A stretch of 50,493 nt of DNA from Verrucomicrobiales bacterium (GTDB taxonomy: Bacteria > Verrucomicrobiota > Verrucomicrobiia > Verrucomicrobiales > DEV007), in NCBI GenBank assembly GCA_029213025.1, contig JARGOZ010000033.1, positions 1-50,493 on the forward strand. Reading direction: 5' to 3'. The position numbers were made by a program, and so were the translations under genes. Positions 8,434 to 16,855 of the stretch are shown in pieces. Every line of letters begins with the position of its first letter. Within the stretch, counting starts at the first letter, position 1. Under the pieces are notes generated by a model. The model was not told where the DNA came from. It ran no database searches and saw only the letters and a program-made list of their open reading frames with translations.

Positions 8434-10146
8434 CTACGGAGCCGAAATCAGCTGCGGCGCGAGCAACCGTAGCGCAACCTTCAGGATTTCACTTCCCACC
8501 GAATCGAATGCAGGGCGCGATGGATCCACCAGGGAAGAGCCATCGGTCAACAGATAAGGCGAAACGAGGTATTCCGGGATAAAAGCGTGTGCGGGTTTAC
8601 CGTCTTCGCCCGGAGAAATCCCCGCGATATCCAGCACACGGTCGCCGTCGACCAGTTGCGCCAGAGTGCGAACCTGCGGATCGGCCGACAGTATCGCACA
8701 CTTGCACTTTGGCTTCTGCCAGCCGGCTTTGGTATCGGGGTTGTGCACAAATCGAAACGGCTGATCACCGGTGACGTCTGCGAACTCATTGACGAACTGC
8801 ACACGGAGATTGTCGATGTATTCTGTGTTGTTGCAGCCATACTTCGATGTTACCGGCAGATTGGCGTCAGCAGGTTCAGCGAGAGCATTCGAGAGCCCAC
8901 CCAGCAAGCCACCGTGCTCCCCGCCGATCAGCAGAATGTGACCGCCCTTTTCGGCGTAGGCCCGCAACCACCGGCGCGTGGGATCGTGGCGCAGCCCTCC
9001 GGAACAGATCATCACTACCGGCATGTCCGCCGCATCCGGGACCAGATCCGGATTCAGTGACCTGATATCCAGAGGACGCCAGGCTGTGTCGGTATCGCGC
9101 AGCAAACGCATCGCAGCGGACATGATCCATTTGGTACTGAAACCGAGATACGACTGGTTCATCGTCTGCGAAGACTCAAGAATTACCCCGACCTCAGGCC
9201 CCTTCCGGTTCGCCGGTACGTCGAGCAGATCCCCATACGCAGAGTCATGCAAAAGCGGCCGCTGATCGAGAAAAGCCACACGCTGTTCCTGATAGGCCTT
9301 CTGCACAGTTTCAGTCAGCTCCGGACTGGTTCCCGCCGCAGCAAATTCATAGGCAGTCCAGATGGCATCGACTCCGGAGCGGATGCCATAGCACCCCAGC
9401 TCGGCGAGCGCCTTGCGACCGTCCGCAATATCGGTAGCCGATGCGTCACGCGCAAAAGTGCGGGCCACGCGCGCGCCTCGTTCCGTCAGGAAAACATTCG
9501 CCTCCAGGCCGTGGAGCATAATTTTCACCAGCACATCATGCGGATCGGTGCCGAGGGGTTTCGGTTTGTAGTCGGCGAGCAGACTCTCGATCACAGCGTG
9601 GTCTTCGGCACTCCGGGTCACCTCGACAAAATCAAGCACCCCGTGTTCGCTGAGGTCCATTTTATAGCCGCCTTTAAAAGCATAGGTAATATAGTGAACC
9701 AGAGGATCGTGATTGGCCGCTGCCTCATCGGAAAATGTGTGCAACAGACACGCCGACCAATACGCAACACGTTCGGGAGCTTTTTCGCGAAAGGCATTCG
9801 CCAGCAGAATGAAATTGGCGGCCTGTCCACGCGGCGCATGCAGAGAGTAGGGATGCTTCATCCCCAGGCTGTGTAGATAGGCCAGATCTTCGGGGTGGAT
9901 CGTGATCTTGGTCAGTTTCTCCCAAGGGGTAAAATCATCCGGAGCGTGAGACCACTCAACCACTTTTCGGCGAAGATCCGGGGATAACATCTCCCGGACC
10001 GGTTCGGGAAACTGTTCCACGGCAAATTCATTCAGCGGATCGTGCCCGCCTCCCCACGCCGACACTTCCGGTGCCGGCAAAAGCGAGGCAAAGAACACCA
10101 GCAACATCACCGGCGGCAGTTTGGAAACCAGAAGCTGTTTTCTCAT
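8434..10146 (-). CDS. Large exported protein, phospholipase C/P1 nuclease-like N-terminus
   Basis: About 570 aa from the start MRKQLLVSKLPPVMLLVFF (complement 10144-10146), chosen because a signal peptide ending PEVSA follows; an upstream start at 10242 is less likely. The mature N-terminus AWGGGHDPLNEFAVEQFP and the later HTFSDEAAANHDPLVHYI resemble the Trp/His metal-ligand pattern of zinc-dependent phospholipase C/S1-P1 nucleases. The C-terminal half (VGVILESSQTMNQSYLGF, then KGGHILLIGGEHGGLLGG) resembles a DUF4159 or glutamine-amidotransferase-like fold without an obvious catalytic Cys. The two-domain arrangement is inference from motifs; function unknown. It stands alone between EamA and the carboxypeptidase. 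Confidence 0.7.
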   Translation of the reverse strand: MRKQLLVSKLPPVMLLVFFASLLPAPEVSAWGGGHDPLNEFAVEQFPEPVREMLSPDLRRKVVEWSHAPDDFTPWEKLTKITIHPEDLAYLHSLGMKHPYSLHAPRGQAANFILLANAFREKAPERVAYWSACLLHTFSDEAAANHDPLVHYITYAFKGGYKMDLSEHGVLDFVEVTRSAEDHAVIESLLADYKPKPLGTDPHDVLVKIMLHGLEANVFLTERGARVARTFARDASATDIADGRKALAELGCYGIRSGVDAIWTAYEFAAAGTSPELTETVQKAYQEQRVAFLDQRPLLHDSAYGDLLDVPANRKGPEVGVILESSQTMNQSYLGFSTKWIMSAAMRLLRDTDTAWRPLDIRSLNPDLVPDAADMPVVMICSGGLRHDPTRRWLRAYAEKGGHILLIGGEHGGLLGGLSNALAEPADANLPVTSKYGCNNTEYIDNLRVQFVNEFADVTGDQPFRFVHNPDTKAGWQKPKCKCAILSADPQVRTLAQLVDGDRVLDIAGISPGEDGKPAHAFIPEYLVSPYLLTDGSSLVDPSRPAFDSVGSEILKVALRLLAPQLISAP

Positions 10147-10508
10147 AATTTTTCTCACTATCGCCGCCGGAAAAAGTATGGCGAGGCACAGGTGTGCGGA
10201 ATCAGCCTGCGAAATTCGATAGAAAAAATGGCGAACAAGCACCGCAAATCACCCGTAGAATATCGATTCAACAGGGTACAATCAGAGACTTAACAGGGTA
10301 CAGTCAAGGACGTAACAGGGTACAGTCACGCACTCGACAAGGCTGCCCGAATGAAGCTACAAGCCCGAAGGGTCGGCATATTGATCCAAAAATGAAAGAA
10401 CGGAACAGCCCACCAAAATCCCGTCCTCCCAGGCTCCATGATCACCATCCCCAAACCTGAAGCGACGTAACTTCGCCAACTGCGCCCCTCCCCCTTCTAT
10501 TTTAGACC
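10147..10508. other. Intergenic region between divergent genes, holding repeat locus B
   Basis: No convincing gene here. It separates the exported protein (minus, start 10146) from the carboxypeptidase (plus, start 10509), so it must contain both promoters. The only structured feature is the triple 22-bp repeat at 10270-10335. No clear -35/-10 pair was identified. Confidence 0.6.
10270..10335 (+). repeat. 22-bp repeat family, locus B: three direct units
   Basis: The core AACAGGGTACA begins at 10270, 10292 and 10314, an exact 22-bp period. The last two copies continue AGTC and the first ATC, followed by a variable GC-containing tail and ACT or ACG. Aligned with locus A, each unit is the dyad ACTnnACAGGGTACAGT with a weaker left half. 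All three have the same orientation. It lies about 125 bp upstream of the minus-strand exported protein and 175 bp upstream of the carboxypeptidase gene. Confidence 0.9.
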
Positions 10509-11681
10509 TTGAAAAAACCGAATCCTGTCAGTTCCTTAGGGCCAATGTTTTCATCTGCACACGGCCTACCGTTTTTACTGATTCTCTTTTCGGGAATCGT
10601 ACTTTGCGAAGTCCGGTCCCAGGATGCCAAACCTCCATCCGGCGGGGCCATCAACAACGAACAGCTCGATCAAATCGGCGATCATTTGTCAGTCCGGATG
10701 GAAATGCTGAAAAAGCGGGAAAATGAACTGAGCGCCCGTGAGCAGACTATTCAGGAACAGGAAAGGTTGCTGACAAAACGCGAAGAGCAACTCTATCGAC
10801 TTGAGGAATCACTTCTCAGCCGCGATGAACTCCTGCGCAAACGGGAAGAGCTACCTCCTCCGCAAGCGTGGCGCGGCGAAAGCCCACCGTCAATTCACGG
10901 ACGGTACGCCGCCGTGCTCGACGGGGAATCCATGCAATTCTACTACACCAAGAATGCCCTCGAAAAAACTCCTGTGGCCAGCACCCAAAAACTGATGACC
11001 GCCCTGGTCGTCTGTAAGACCGGAGGTCTCGATAAATATGTCACCATCACCAGGGCCGCCACTCAGGTCGAACCCACCGTGATCGGCATCAAAGAGGGCG
11101 AACGCTACACCCGCCGGCAACTGTTGACCGGTCTTCTCGTGAGAAGCGGCAACGACATCGCCGCCGCACTGGCGATCGACAATGCGGGTAGCGTCGAAGC
11201 GTTTGTTGAGAAAATGAATCTCATGGGCAAACAAATCGGGCTGGTAAACTCGAATTTCCGCACTCCTCACGGACTTCCCGCACCGGGTCAATATTCCTGC
11301 GCGCGGGACATCGCGATCGTCGCCTTCGAAGCCTACCAGGTGCCGGATATCCGGGAGATGGTGAATACGAAGACCTATAAGTTTCAGTTCAATGGTGACC
11401 GCGGCGTTTATGTTCTCGGTAATACCAACAAAAACCTTCGCTCCTGGGAGGCCTGCAACGGAATGAAAACCGGATATACCAATGCGGCCGGGAGATGTCT
11501 CGTTTCCAGCGCGAATATAGATGGAAAACATCGCATTTCGGTAATCATCAAAAGCACCACCAGCGAAGTTTTTCCGGACAGCCGGAGATTACTGGAATGG
11601 TCTTTCGGTCTGGAAATGCTCGGGCCGATGGAGGGCTCGGAACTGGTGGGTAATACGATCGAAAGCCGGGAAGACCGATAG
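10509..11681 (+). CDS. D-alanyl-D-alanine carboxypeptidase (peptidase S11)
   Basis: A 390-aa penicillin-binding protein 5/6-type enzyme that trims the terminal D-Ala from peptidoglycan stem peptides. The three active-site motifs are visible: SxxK at S158-K161 (ASTQK), SxN at S213-N215 (RSGND) and KTG at 320-322 (GMKTGYT). The N-terminus is hydrophobic (PFLLILFSGIVLCEV), followed by a charged coiled-coil of about 65 residues (KKRENELSAREQTIQEQE) that is unusual for DacA-type enzymes. The start is a TTG; an ATG at 10545 is a realistic alternative because it sits directly before the hydrophobic segment. It is a single gene. The usual C-terminal beta domain and amphipathic anchor seem absent or short. 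Confidence 0.88.
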   Translation: MKKPNPVSSLGPMFSSAHGLPFLLILFSGIVLCEVRSQDAKPPSGGAINNEQLDQIGDHLSVRMEMLKKRENELSAREQTIQEQERLLTKREEQLYRLEESLLSRDELLRKREELPPPQAWRGESPPSIHGRYAAVLDGESMQFYYTKNALEKTPVASTQKLMTALVVCKTGGLDKYVTITRAATQVEPTVIGIKEGERYTRRQLLTGLLVRSGNDIAAALAIDNAGSVEAFVEKMNLMGKQIGLVNSNFRTPHGLPAPGQYSCARDIAIVAFEAYQVPDIREMVNTKTYKFQFNGDRGVYVLGNTNKNLRSWEACNGMKTGYTNAAGRCLVSSANIDGKHRISVIIKSTTSEVFPDSRRLLEWSFGLEMLGPMEGSELVGNTIESREDR

Positions 11682-11743
11682 TCGCAGCCGGCAATAGCAC
11701 TACACCTCCCGTTCTTGATTCCATCGTTCAGATAGCTACCCGG

Positions 11744-12085
11744 TTACGATCCACAAGCTGCCGAGGTGTCGGTTTGCTCCAACCGCTTGAGGTCTTCCAG
11801 AAAAATTGCTTCCTGAAACGCGAGATCCTGCAGGCACTTCAGATTCTCTTCCAACAGGGGTTGGGGCTCCTCCGGCAGGCGATAAATCGTCCAGTTCGCA
11901 TTGCGCACCGATTCGATCATTTCGTGCCGTTTGAGGTAGTTGAGTTGTTTCGAGACTTTCGGCTGCGGTTCGCCGAGAATCTGTTGCACATGACAGACGC
12001 ACAGCGGTCCCTGTTGCAACAGGTTGAGAATGCGCAGCCGGGTACGGTCACAGAGGCACTTGTAAACGGAAATATATTCTTCCAT
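11744..12085 (-). CDS. arsR: ArsR/SmtB-family metalloregulator
   Basis: A 113-aa winged-helix repressor. The N-terminal helices (SVYKCLCDRTRLRILNLLQQ) lead into the ELCVCD-like metal site, here PLCVCHVQ with Cys29 and Cys31, the type-1 ArsR arsenite-sensing position. The recognition region follows (PKVSKQLNYLKRHEMIESV). It begins 3 bp after the end of the ACR3 gene and so is the second gene of the arsenic operon. As known for the family, it should repress the operon until As(III) or Sb(III) binds; the candidate operators are at 13264-13321. Confidence 0.9.
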   Translation of the reverse strand: MEEYISVYKCLCDRTRLRILNLLQQGPLCVCHVQQILGEPQPKVSKQLNYLKRHEMIESVRNANWTIYRLPEEPQPLLEENLKCLQDLAFQEAIFLEDLKRLEQTDTSAACGS

Positions 12086-12088
12086 GGT

Positions 12089-13198
12089 TTATGTGTCGCT
12101 TGTTGGAGAGACGGGCCCAAACCAACTCCGGGTATTCTGGCAGACGCGAACCAGGAAAAGCATCAACGGCACCTCGATCAACACCCCGACTACCGTGGCA
12201 AGTGCTGCGCCGGAGGAGAGACCGAACAGCATCACCGCCGTTGCAATGGCTACCTCAAAATGGTTTGATGCACCGATCATCGCGGCCGGTGCGGCGTCTT
12301 CATACCGTAATTTCAGCAACTTCGCAGCGAGGTAGGTAACACCGAAGATTAACAGAGTCTGCATGGCGAGCGGGATGGCGATCCAGAGAATGGTGAGTGG
12401 ATTCGCCAGGATCGTGGCGCCCTTGAAACTGAACAACAACACCAGCGTCACCAGCAGGGCGCTGATTGAAACCGGAGTCAGGAAATGGAGAAATTTCTCG
12501 TTGAACCAAACGGGACCTTTCGCCTTCATGATCCATCGCCGCGAAAAGTATCCCGTTACCAGCGGCAGGGCCACGTAAATACCCACGGAAAGCAGCAAGG
12601 CCTGCCAGGGAACCGGCATCCGGTTCACTCCGAGAAGCCACCCGCCCAGGACCCCGTAAAGCACCAGCATGGTCAGTGAATTGATTGCCACCATGACGAA
12701 TGTGAGCCCCTGATTAGCCCGGGCGAGATAACTCCAGACCAACACCATCGCCGTACACGGGGCGATACCGAGAAGGATCGCGCCGGATATATAGGAACGG
12801 TAAAGCTCCACTTCGGTACCGTCCTTTACCACCTCTGTTCCAGGCAGTAGATCTTTAAAGAATACACCGAGGAAAAGAGTCGCAATCCCAAGCATGGTAA
12901 AAGGCTTCACCGCCCAGTTCACAAATAGAGTAAGGAACACCGGGCGCGGATTGCGGGACGCTTTCACTACCTCGCTAAAATCAATCTTTACCATGATTGG
13001 ATACATCATGAAAAAGAGGCAGATCGCGATAGGTATAGAAACAACAGGCGCACCGTTCACATAGATCGCCATTGCGTCGAGAGTCTGGGCGAGGCCGGGG
13101 GCGAGTTTGCCCAGTGCAACACCGGTGACAATGCAAAGCAATACCCAGATCGTGAGGTGTCGCTCAAAAAAGCCCATGGAAGATTTGTCGAGATTCAT
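12089..13198 (-). CDS. arsB: ACR3-family arsenite efflux transporter
   Basis: About 369 aa with ten predicted membrane helices, in the inner membrane. Family signatures are visible: [20 protein letters not shown] at the N-terminus, [17 protein letters not shown], the Cys-containing [20 protein letters not shown], and [20 protein letters not shown]. The start [10 protein letters not shown] at 13198 is preferred; the upstream start at 13258 adds a basic, non-homologous 20 residues. It exports arsenite, driven by the proton motive force. It is transcribed ahead of arsR with a 3-bp gap. No arsC-like reductase gene is visible nearby. Confidence 0.93.
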   Translation of the reverse strand: MNLDKSSMGFFERHLTIWVLLCIVTGVALGKLAPGLAQTLDAMAIYVNGAPVVSIPIAICLFFMMYPIMVKIDFSEVVKASRNPRPVFLTLFVNWAVKPFTMLGIATLFLGVFFKDLLPGTEVVKDGTEVELYRSYISGAILLGIAPCTAMVLVWSYLARANQGLTFVMVAINSLTMLVLYGVLGGWLLGVNRMPVPWQALLLSVGIYVALPLVTGYFSRRWIMKAKGPVWFNEKFLHFLTPVSISALLVTLVLLFSFKGATILANPLTILWIAIPLAMQTLLIFGVTYLAAKLLKLRYEDAAPAAMIGASNHFEVAIATAVMLFGLSSGAALATVVGVLIEVPLMLFLVRVCQNTRSWFGPVSPTSDT

Positions 13199-13263
13199 AG
13201 TACAGTCCGGCTTACGGGAAAACTTTTCACCGATCAGCCGACAAAGCCATTTTGCCACCGACC

Positions 13264-13321
13264 GGAATATTCTTGTAAGAGCATATACTCTAAAAGGAAT
13301 ATTCCATCAAGCGAATATTTT
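13264..13321. promoter_or_regulatory. Three GGAATATTC-type boxes upstream of the arsenic operon
   Basis: The palindrome GGAATATTCC (13296-13305) is flanked by two near copies, GGAATATTCT (13264-13273) and CGAATATTTT (13312-13321), spaced 32 and 16 bp apart. They lie 65-125 bp upstream of the ACR3 start in an AT-rich stretch. Position and symmetry fit a multi-site ArsR operator or promoter region. The assignment to ArsR is inference. Confidence 0.5.
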
Positions 13322-13432
13322 ATCAGGAATTCAGATCCGTTCTTCCGTGTGTCGCCCGCTTCACTCGACCGGGACCGGACAGCTTGACATTCCCGCTTTC
13401 AAACGCAACTTTCGACCAACCATTCTACACCA

Positions 13433-13999
13433 ATGAACGAAAAACCCTGCTCTGTTTACAGCTATGTCGTTACCACTGAAGGGCGCGAAATAGCGATGTA
13501 TCAACGGACAATTTATCTGGAGGGCTGCGCGAATGAAGGGTTTCGATTGTTCGCCAGTATCGATGAGGAAGACAGCCGGGTCGACCTCGCTGTCATTCTG
13601 CTGGAGGATGCCATGTCCAGCGAGATCCCGGGCGACCCCTCCACCAGTGAGCACATTGTCGATGGATTTGGTCATGCTCTGGGAGGAGCTTTGGCTCGCC
13701 GGATGATTGAACGAAGCCCAAACCAGTCAGCCCTGGAGCAGAAGCAACTGGCGCTGGCAGGTATCGTTCGTTCTCTAAATTCCCCCTATACCGAAGAAGA
13801 GGCAAAAGGTTTTACTCAATACAGGTTCGACCAATGCCCGTTGTGCGATGCGTCAAAACGGACGGGCATCGAACATGTGGATTTAGCTCATCACGCGCTT
13901 TACGGACTGCTAAAAACAACAATTCGTTCGATTGATCCAGATTCAGACATTTGTGCACCTCGCGACAAGAGCGAAGAACATATTTTTTCGCTTCTGTAG
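13433..13999 (+). CDS. Hypothetical acidic protein with CxxC and clustered His
   Basis: A 188-aa protein with no signal peptide or membrane segment. The first half is acidic (GFRLFASIDEEDSRVDLAVI); the C-terminal part has QCPLCDASKRTGIEHVDLAH, where Cys-Pro-Leu-Cys and the following His residues could form a metal or redox site. I do not recognise the family. It is divergent from the arsenic operon and convergent with the HTTM gene, ending 5 bp from that gene's stop. The coherent composition and absence of a better frame on the other strand support coding. Confidence 0.6.
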   Translation: MNEKPCSVYSYVVTTEGREIAMYQRTIYLEGCANEGFRLFASIDEEDSRVDLAVILLEDAMSSEIPGDPSTSEHIVDGFGHALGGALARRMIERSPNQSALEQKQLALAGIVRSLNSPYTEEEAKGFTQYRFDQCPLCDASKRTGIEHVDLAHHALYGLLKTTIRSIDPDSDICAPRDKSEEHIFSLL

Positions 14000-14004
14000 A
14001 AATC

Positions 14005-15363
14005 TCAATCCAAAACCAGTGATTGCTCCAGACCGAAATTGGGAGCATCGTCAAATTCGTTCAGCCAGGTAAACCGTGGCGTCATGCGCGAAACTTCTGT
14101 TAGATCTACAGAAAGCGGGAAATAATCCTGTTCCGGGCGACCATTGACCGACACGGCAGAGCGCGCATGCACCGCGATTTCTCCGCGATTGGCTTGCTTA
14201 TATTCCCGCTCCAGTTTGCGCGCAAACTGGAGCATCATATCGGGATTTGTATCCATCTTGCCAACCTGCCAGCGCTCAAGATGGTCACGCGGGTCGACCT
14301 TCTCGACTCTGCCGGTTTTCTTTTCGACCACATGGAAGTCGGTCTTCCCGTCCCGGCTGCGCAGCTTCATCCGCCAGGAGAATCTGTGCCCGTCTTCGGT
14401 CCAGCTGACATCACCCGGTATAAAATGGTGGCGAAGCGGAATCACAATCTGAGCAAAGCAATAAGCTGCGACAAGTGACGCGACGACAGTTTTCTTCGCA
14501 TAACCGGAAGGCGGGAAAGAAGTACCAAACAGAGGCAACCGGAAAAATTTACGCGGCCACGACGGATCGAAAAACAGAGCTGTCATCGCAATGGCGAGCC
14601 AGGGGAAAATGCCGATGTTCCAGAGCACCATATTCGCGACGTGAAACCCGACCGCAGCAAGAAACGCAACCATCCGGGTGCGCTTCCACAGGAGCAGAAA
14701 CGGTATCAGTAAATCGAACAACATCCCGCCCCATGCGAGGCTGTGCACCACAGGCTCACTGGTCATGTACTTTCCTATAATCGGGTAGTTGGAACATCCC
14801 CCGAGCCAGTCGCGCAGAGGCTGCCCGGCCAGCCAGTCTTTATCAATCTTGGCGATACCTCCGAAAAAATAGACAACCGCCATTTGAAATTGAAGAATCC
14901 AAAGGCTCCACGCAGGCGTGGTGTCCGACTTTTTCGTAAAACCGAACCAGGTGTCCAATGACGTCGAGCGGTGGGCAGGCAGGAAAATCAGGAGAAATGA
15001 GAGCAGACAGACCAGATAGAAATGGTTCAAATATCGCCCCTGCTCCAACAGGAAAGTGTAAGTGAACGCAATGAAAAAAAGAGTCGCGGCAATCCGATAA
15101 AAGAAGCCGAGAATAATTAGAATCGATAGAACGCCGAGCCCGATGAAAAGCCAATACATCCCGTCGCCGGAAAGCGGGGAAAGCCAGTCAAATCCGGGAT
15201 AGGTAAAATGGAAATCCGGCTCAATCCAATAGCGGTAAATCCTGTCATATTTGAAATAACGCCAGACTTCCCAGAGCATCAAAAGTCCAAACGCAACCCG
15301 TGCGAAGACGAGAGACGCAATGTCGACAGGACGAGACAGGGAGGCTACTATAGTTCGGACCAT
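14005..15363 (-). CDS. HTTM-domain membrane protein (vitamin K carboxylase-like)
   Basis: A 452-aa protein with several predicted membrane helices in the first 310 residues and a soluble C-terminal region of about 140. HTTM signatures include RYLNHFYLVCLLSFLLIFLP and FFGGIAKIDKDWLAGQPLRDW-like sequence, the region matching the carboxylase lysine neighbourhood. HTTM proteins are bacterial relatives of vitamin K-dependent gamma-carboxylase; their substrates in PVC bacteria are mostly unknown. The C-terminal part (WRMKLRSRDGKTDFHVVEKK) is typical of the longer members. It is a single gene, convergent with the CxxC protein. Confidence 0.85.
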   Translation of the reverse strand: MVRTIVASLSRPVDIASLVFARVAFGLLMLWEVWRYFKYDRIYRYWIEPDFHFTYPGFDWLSPLSGDGMYWLFIGLGVLSILIILGFFYRIAATLFFIAFTYTFLLEQGRYLNHFYLVCLLSFLLIFLPAHRSTSLDTWFGFTKKSDTTPAWSLWILQFQMAVVYFFGGIAKIDKDWLAGQPLRDWLGGCSNYPIIGKYMTSEPVVHSLAWGGMLFDLLIPFLLLWKRTRMVAFLAAVGFHVANMVLWNIGIFPWLAIAMTALFFDPSWPRKFFRLPLFGTSFPPSGYAKKTVVASLVAAYCFAQIVIPLRHHFIPGDVSWTEDGHRFSWRMKLRSRDGKTDFHVVEKKTGRVEKVDPRDHLERWQVGKMDTNPDMMLQFARKLEREYKQANRGEIAVHARSAVSVNGRPEQDYFPLSVDLTEVSRMTPRFTWLNEFDDAPNFGLEQSLVLD

Positions 15364-15579
15364 AACTCGATATTATCGCAGTTATGGTAATTATAACCTA
15401 AGCCTGATATTTTCGCAACTCAGGAATTTCGGCAAGCTGGTTGGAAAATGTTTGCCGGCGATACTCCCCGAAGTTCGAATCACTCCTCCCCTATTGCCAC
15501 GGCGGGGTCTGGACACCGGGGCTTAAAATCCCTGCGTCGATAAGCTTTTGTTCTTTCAATCGATTCGACTTCCGAGACT

Positions 15580-15951
15580 TCAATGAGGAAAGCCAGCCTC
15601 GTATGGTATAAAGAGCAGTGGTAAAGGAATGGCTGCCCCCCAGCCGGGGGCGGCGCTCTGGCGTCTTCTGAATCTCCGTGTGCCAATTTGGTGAAAATTC
15701 AGAGCACTCAACAGCACAATCACTGCCTGCGGTGCCAGTGCCGCCAATTCGGAAAGATTCAGATTTTCATCCCACGGCGCATCAATATGACGATAGACCC
15801 CTCGATTCACCCGCACAATTTCGCCAGAGGTAACAACAGCAGCCAGTGTTGAGGTGCTTATCCCGGCTCCACGAACCTCCTTCGCGGTGATCATCGGTTG
15901 GCTACGGGCCAATTCGATGAGACGCTCTGCGTTGGTTGGGGTTTTAGTCAT
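15580..15951 (-). pseudogene. AbiEi-type antitoxin remnant (type IV toxin-antitoxin)
   Basis: The N-terminal 95 residues match the winged-helix antitoxin domain of AbiEi-family regulators: AERLIELARSQPMITAKEVR, then EIVRVNRGVYRH and AVIVLLSALNFHQIGTR. After that point the sequence becomes low-quality (FRRRQSAAPGWGAAIPLPLL) and stops at 123 aa, whereas intact family members run to 200 or more. No AbiEii nucleotidyltransferase follows. It is a truncated or frameshifted leftover next to another toxin-antitoxin pair, consistent with a genomic islet that has been repeatedly rearranged. Confidence 0.7.
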
Positions 15952-16218
15952 CGAATAAATTCAAGGACATTATAGCTAAACTCCTTGGATTCGCAGCCTC
16001 GTGTGCAACTCACAAATTTCGAAGTGTGTCGACGCGCATCTCTTCTTCAATGAAGGCGTCAGCTTGATTTCCTGCAGGCACCGAACCGCCACAATCAGGT
16101 GGCACGAGACCAGAGAACTATTTGGAATCAACCAAATCCATTGTCAGCATTTTGGCCAGCAGCTCCTGAATGCCAGGCGACTGATCGAGGAGAGTGTCCG
16201 GTCGGTTTGTTCAGAAAG

Positions 16219-16530
16219 TCAGCTCTCTTCCTGCTCCAGACGGTGCCGCCAGTAGCCGGGCTCTTGATGTTGATGTGCCACAGCAATAACCTGCACTTCG
16301 TCATCTTTGATTCGATAGATTAAAGCGTAAGGGAACACTTCGAAACGGCACCTTCGCAGCTGGTTTTCCGGGTCGAAGATGCGGTTGATTTCAGGGGCCG
16401 CCAACATCTTGAGTTCAGCAGTTTTCCACTTTGTCAGGTAGCGCCTTACCAGACCTTCCTGTTGAGTCTCATACCAGGCGGCAGCTTCCATTGCTTCTTC
16501 CAAAGCTTCGTCGTCGTATCGAACGATCAT
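16219..16530 (-). CDS. RelE/ParE-family toxin
   Basis: A 103-aa protein with the RelE/ParE fold pattern: N-terminal helical region (YDDEALEEAMEAAAWYETQQ), then the strand-rich C-terminus RRCRFEVFPYALIYRIKDDE and VQVIAVAHQHQEPGYWRHRL, matching the family's R..Y.I.Y.....V.V..V.H...P.YW.. signature. It overlaps the upstream antitoxin gene by 4 bp, the usual translational coupling. Such toxins inhibit translation or gyrase; which one cannot be told from sequence. The antitoxin should neutralise it and autoregulate the operon. Confidence 0.88.
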   Translation of the reverse strand: MIVRYDDEALEEAMEAAAWYETQQEGLVRRYLTKWKTAELKMLAAPEINRIFDPENQLRRCRFEVFPYALIYRIKDDEVQVIAVAHQHQEPGYWRHRLEQEES

Positions 16531-16781
16531 CCTTTGAAGTCAGTGCCAAAACGCTCATTCACTCGTTTCCACGCTTCATCTCCGGGGATCAATTCAGTAC
16601 GGCATTCATCGATATCTTTGATACGGCGATTCAGCTCACTTTGCCATGCTTCACTGACTTCAAAGCCGTCGTCTTCTTCAAGACTTTCGAGGATTCGACT
16701 GGCCAGCCTTGTTCGATCATCATGGGGAAGCTCCAAAACGGTTTCCTCAATTTCATCGTAGTTTTTGGCTGCAGTTGTCAT
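16527..16781 (-). CDS. Addiction-module antitoxin (TIGR02574-like)
   Basis: About 84 aa from the start MTTAAKNYDEIEE (complement 16779-16781); an in-frame start at 16817 adds 12 residues that do not look like the family. The pattern LELPHDDRTRLASRILESLE, then AWQSELNRRIKDIDECR and PGDEAWKRVNERFG is that of the small unstable antitoxins paired with RelE/ParE toxins. It is the first gene of the pair and overlaps the toxin by 4 bp. It sits 75 bp from the cut end of the DUF1587 gene. Confidence 0.85.
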   Translation of the reverse strand: MTTAAKNYDEIEETVLELPHDDRTRLASRILESLEEDDGFEVSEAWQSELNRRIKDIDECRTELIPGDEAWKRVNERFGTDFKG

Positions 16782-16855
16782 TGAATCAAGATATTCACTT
16801 TTGAACATTTGTCGCATTTTTACTGTGCCTCGAAATCCCGGAGAATATCAACCAA

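Noticed and set aside
10270..10335. Possible mini CRISPR array
   Set aside because: Repeat plus spacer is only 22 bp, the variable part is 5-8 bp, no cas genes are present, and the unit also occurs as inverted pairs in genes.
13361..13675. 104-aa minus-strand frame opposite 13433
   Set aside because: Low-quality composition and fully covered by the more protein-like plus-strand gene.
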